DNA of 64,000 bases, from NCBI RefSeq assembly GCF_001434835.1, contig NZ_AZDV01000005.1:1-64000 (forward strand). Direction: 5' to 3'. The position numbers and the translations under genes are program-made. Each line of letters begins with the position of its first letter. Within the stretch, counting starts at the first letter, position 1. The notes beneath the pieces were generated by a model that was not told the origin of the DNA, made no database searches, and worked only from the letters and a program-made list of their open reading frames with translations. Of the stretch, positions 62,475 through 64,000 are shown piece by piece. Source of the DNA: Levilactobacillus acidifarinae DSM 19394 = JCM 15949 (GTDB taxonomy: Bacteria > Bacillota > Bacilli > Lactobacillales > Lactobacillaceae).

Positions 62475-63482
62475 ATGGACTTAATTATTCCCAAGGACTA
62501 CGATCCAAAATTAGACGTGATTGAAACACAAAAGGCAATTCGTTATATTCGTGAAACCTTCCAAGATGAATTTGGGAAGGAAATGAATTTAACGCGGCTC
62601 TCTGCGCCCATGTTTGTTGAAAAGGGCACCGGATTAAACGATAACCTAAACGGGGTCGAAAAGCCGGTTTCCTTCACCATGCAAGACATGCCGGGAAAGA
62701 CCATTGAAATCGTCCACTCCTTAGCCAAGTGGAAGCGCCTGGCCTTAAAGCGGTACGGCTTCAAGATGCACACCGGTCTGTACACCAACATGAACGCCAT
62801 CCGCAAAGACGAAAACCTGGACAACATTCACTCGATCTACGTCGACCAATGGGACTGGGAAAAGATCATCGCCAAGGAAGAACGGACCACGGCGACCCTC
62901 GAAACTACCGTACGGACCATCTTCAAGGTCATCAAGCACATGGAACACGAGGTCTGGTACAAGTTCCCTAAAGCGGTCCATCACCTGCCCGACGACATCC
63001 ACTTTGTTACGACCCAGGAACTCGAAGACGAATTCCCGACCTTAACGCCTAAGGAACGTGAAGACGCCATCACCAAGCGTTACGGCGCCGTGTTCCTGAT
63101 GCAAATCGGGGGCAAGTTGAAGAGTGGCAAGCGCCACGACGGCCGGGCACCCGACTACGACGACTGGCAATTAAACGGCGACATCCTCTTCTGGTACGAA
63201 CCGTTACAACACGCCTTAGAAATCTCCAGCATGGGGATCCGGGTCAGTGAAGACTCAATGCGCGCCCAATTAAAGGACGCCGGCGCCGAAGACCGGGCAA
63301 CCTTACCGTTCCACAAGATGCTGTTAAACGGTGAACTCCCTTACACCATCGGGGGCGGGATCGGCCAGTCTCGGCTGTGCATGCTCCTATTGGGCAAGGC
63401 TCATGTGGGCGAAGTCCAAGCCAGCGTTTGGCCCCAGGACATGATCGACACCTGCTACGCGCACAAGATTCAAATCCTCTAA
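62475..63482 (+). CDS. asnA: Aspartate--ammonia ligase
   Basis: 335 residues. Class II-synthetase-like fold with [41 protein letters not shown], the DQWDWEKII block, and C-terminal [23 protein letters not shown], all AsnA signatures. It makes asparagine from aspartate, ammonia and ATP. ATG 62475 follows AAGGAG; the open frame upstream begins inside the T-box terminator. Regulation by uncharged tRNA-Asn through the leader. Confidence 0.97.
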   Translation: MDLIIPKDYDPKLDVIETQKAIRYIRETFQDEFGKEMNLTRLSAPMFVEKGTGLNDNLNGVEKPVSFTMQDMPGKTIEIVHSLAKWKRLALKRYGFKMHTGLYTNMNAIRKDENLDNIHSIYVDQWDWEKIIAKEERTTATLETTVRTIFKVIKHMEHEVWYKFPKAVHHLPDDIHFVTTQELEDEFPTLTPKEREDAITKRYGAVFLMQIGGKLKSGKRHDGRAPDYDDWQLNGDILFWYEPLQHALEISSMGIRVSEDSMRAQLKDAGAEDRATLPFHKMLLNGELPYTIGGGIGQSRLCMLLLGKAHVGEVQASVWPQDMIDTCYAHKIQIL

Positions 63483-63506
63483 CCTAAATTAGTCATGTAA
63501 TCATCT

Positions 63507-63547
63507 AAAAGAACGCCCAACTCAAAAGCGAGTTGGGCGTTCTTTTA
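63507..63547. terminator. Bidirectional terminator after asnA
   Basis: AAAAGAACGCCCAACTC / GAGTTGGGCGTTCTTTT with a 6-nt loop. Confidence 0.92.
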
Positions 63548-63562
63548 AGCTACTAGGTAAGT

Positions 63563-63802
63563 TTACGGTTCTAAGTGGTGGGCGCGTTGCGTTTGGACCC
63601 GGACCACGTGTTGGTAGTGCCCTCGCACGGCCGTGGGTTCGGTCTCCGCCACACTAGCTACTACCGCGGCCGTATACGCCGCCTCGTTGGCCGCTAACGC
63701 CGATTTAGGCCCACGAGCGCTCGCCGTTGCGGGCGTGGTCAGGACGCTTAGCCCGACTAAGGCCACGGTCAGCACCCCCACTTGTTTCATCCACTTTGTC
63801 AT
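63563..63802 (-). CDS. Small secreted protein of unknown function
   Basis: 79 residues. Signal peptide MTKWMKQVGVLTVALVGLSV with a likely Ala-x-Ala cleavage site (TASA/ARG, near 30-33), leaving a mature peptide of about 45 residues rich in Ala, Val, His and Arg. No cysteines and no known motif. ATG 63802 has GGGAG 8 nt upstream; the frame continues to 63829 without a ribosome binding site. It could be a secreted factor or a degenerate gene. Unassigned. Confidence 0.6.
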   Translation of the reverse strand: MTKWMKQVGVLTVALVGLSVLTTPATASARGPKSALAANEAAYTAAVVASVAETEPTAVRGHYQHVVRVQTQRAHHLEP

Positions 63803-63881
63803 ATTGTCTGCTCCCTCTCTTTTTGCCAATAGGAAACTACTTTACCATATCATCGGTCGCTTCCCATTGGTCATTGTGGCC

Positions 63882-63936
63882 AAAAAAAGAAACGACCGTT
63901 GTCCCGCTCGCAGTCGGGGCACCCCATCGTTTCTCG
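63882..63936 (-). terminator. Terminator of the truncated sugar transporter gene
   Basis: Minus-strand AGAAACGA / TCGTTTCT outer stem with an inner G/C-rich stem and a U7 tail. Confidence 0.75.
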
Positions 63937-63950
63937 AAATAATCGTTAAA

Positions 63951-64000
63951 TTAGTTGTCGTGCCGTAAGTCCATTTCGATCTGTTCCAGCGACTTGCCCC
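63951..64000 (-). CDS. 3' end of a gene, probably an MFS sugar:proton symporter (partial)
   Basis: Only the last 16 codons are in the window, ending GKSLEQIEMDLRHDN. G-K-S-L-E-Q-I-E is the usual C-terminal signature of MFS sugar porters (xylose/arabinose/glucose type). The 5' part continues beyond the window edge. A strong terminator follows. Confidence 0.55.
   Translation of the reverse strand, partial: GKSLEQIEMDLRHDN

Overview
The window is chromosomal DNA of a relatively GC-rich, obligately heterofermentative member of the Lactobacillaceae, most likely Levilactobacillus or a close relative. This placement is an inference from gene content: a heterofermentative-type mannitol 2-dehydrogenase in two copies, a 1,3-propanediol-dehydrogenase-type iron alcohol dehydrogenase, AsnA under a T-box, NrdD/NrdG, YhgE/Pip, and strong Gram-positive ribosome binding sites (AAGGAGG type). 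No rRNA, tRNA, IS element, prophage or CRISPR array was seen.

Layout. 1-9.9 kb: yaaA; an ABC exporter with a TetR regulator and two perfect or near-perfect 15-bp operators; a CadD-like transporter; a PNPOx-like flavoprotein; cytX under a TPP riboswitch; a 971-residue YhgE/Pip protein with a divergent TetR regulator. 10-15.6 kb: two mannitol dehydrogenase/membrane protein cassettes, the first with fructokinase and a VOC protein, both preceded by the same palindrome about 80 bp upstream of the promoter. 15.7-19.1 kb: a guanidine-I (ykkC) riboswitch with a paired SMR exporter, a lipid/polysaccharide flippase, and a secreted histidine-phosphatase-like protein. 19.4-26.5 kb: a multi-branched inverted-repeat element, a Cof phosphatase, and a cre-controlled operon for GPH sugar transporter, two esterases and GH65 phosphorylase. 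26.8-33.6 kb: NDT, Nudix, three consecutive zinc-ribbon proteins, two GNATs, and a stand-alone EAL protein. 33.8-38.9 kb: nrdDG and a T-box-controlled peptide-binding lipoprotein with a methionine specifier. 38.9-50.8 kb: a metallothionein-like peptide with a cytochrome-b5-like protein, then a LysR-flanked cluster of aroE, MFS, aroD, apbE and a flavinylated fumarate-reductase-like enzyme, with further MFS genes and a disulfide oxidoreductase. 51-58.4 kb: regulators paired with oxidoreductases, an S66 peptidase and a CDF transporter. 58.7-64 kb: dhaT, a type I toxin-antitoxin pair, HAD, a membrane protein, T-box-asnA, a small secreted protein, and the tail of a sugar transporter.

A recurring theme is disposal of reducing equivalents: fructose to mannitol, 3-hydroxypropionaldehyde to 1,3-propanediol, and probably quinate/shikimate to reduced hydroaromatic acids. 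The last of these, at 40.6-48 kb, is the strongest candidate for an under-described system. It would use two shikimate-pathway enzymes catabolically and a flavin enoate reductase, matured by its own ApbE, as the terminal reductase. Two short genes, a cysteine-rich 56-residue metallothionein-like peptide (38920-39090) and a 28-residue holin-like toxin (60243-60329) with a convergent antisense RNA, are easily missed by length cut-offs.

All assignments come from reading motifs and remembered family features. No database search was run.
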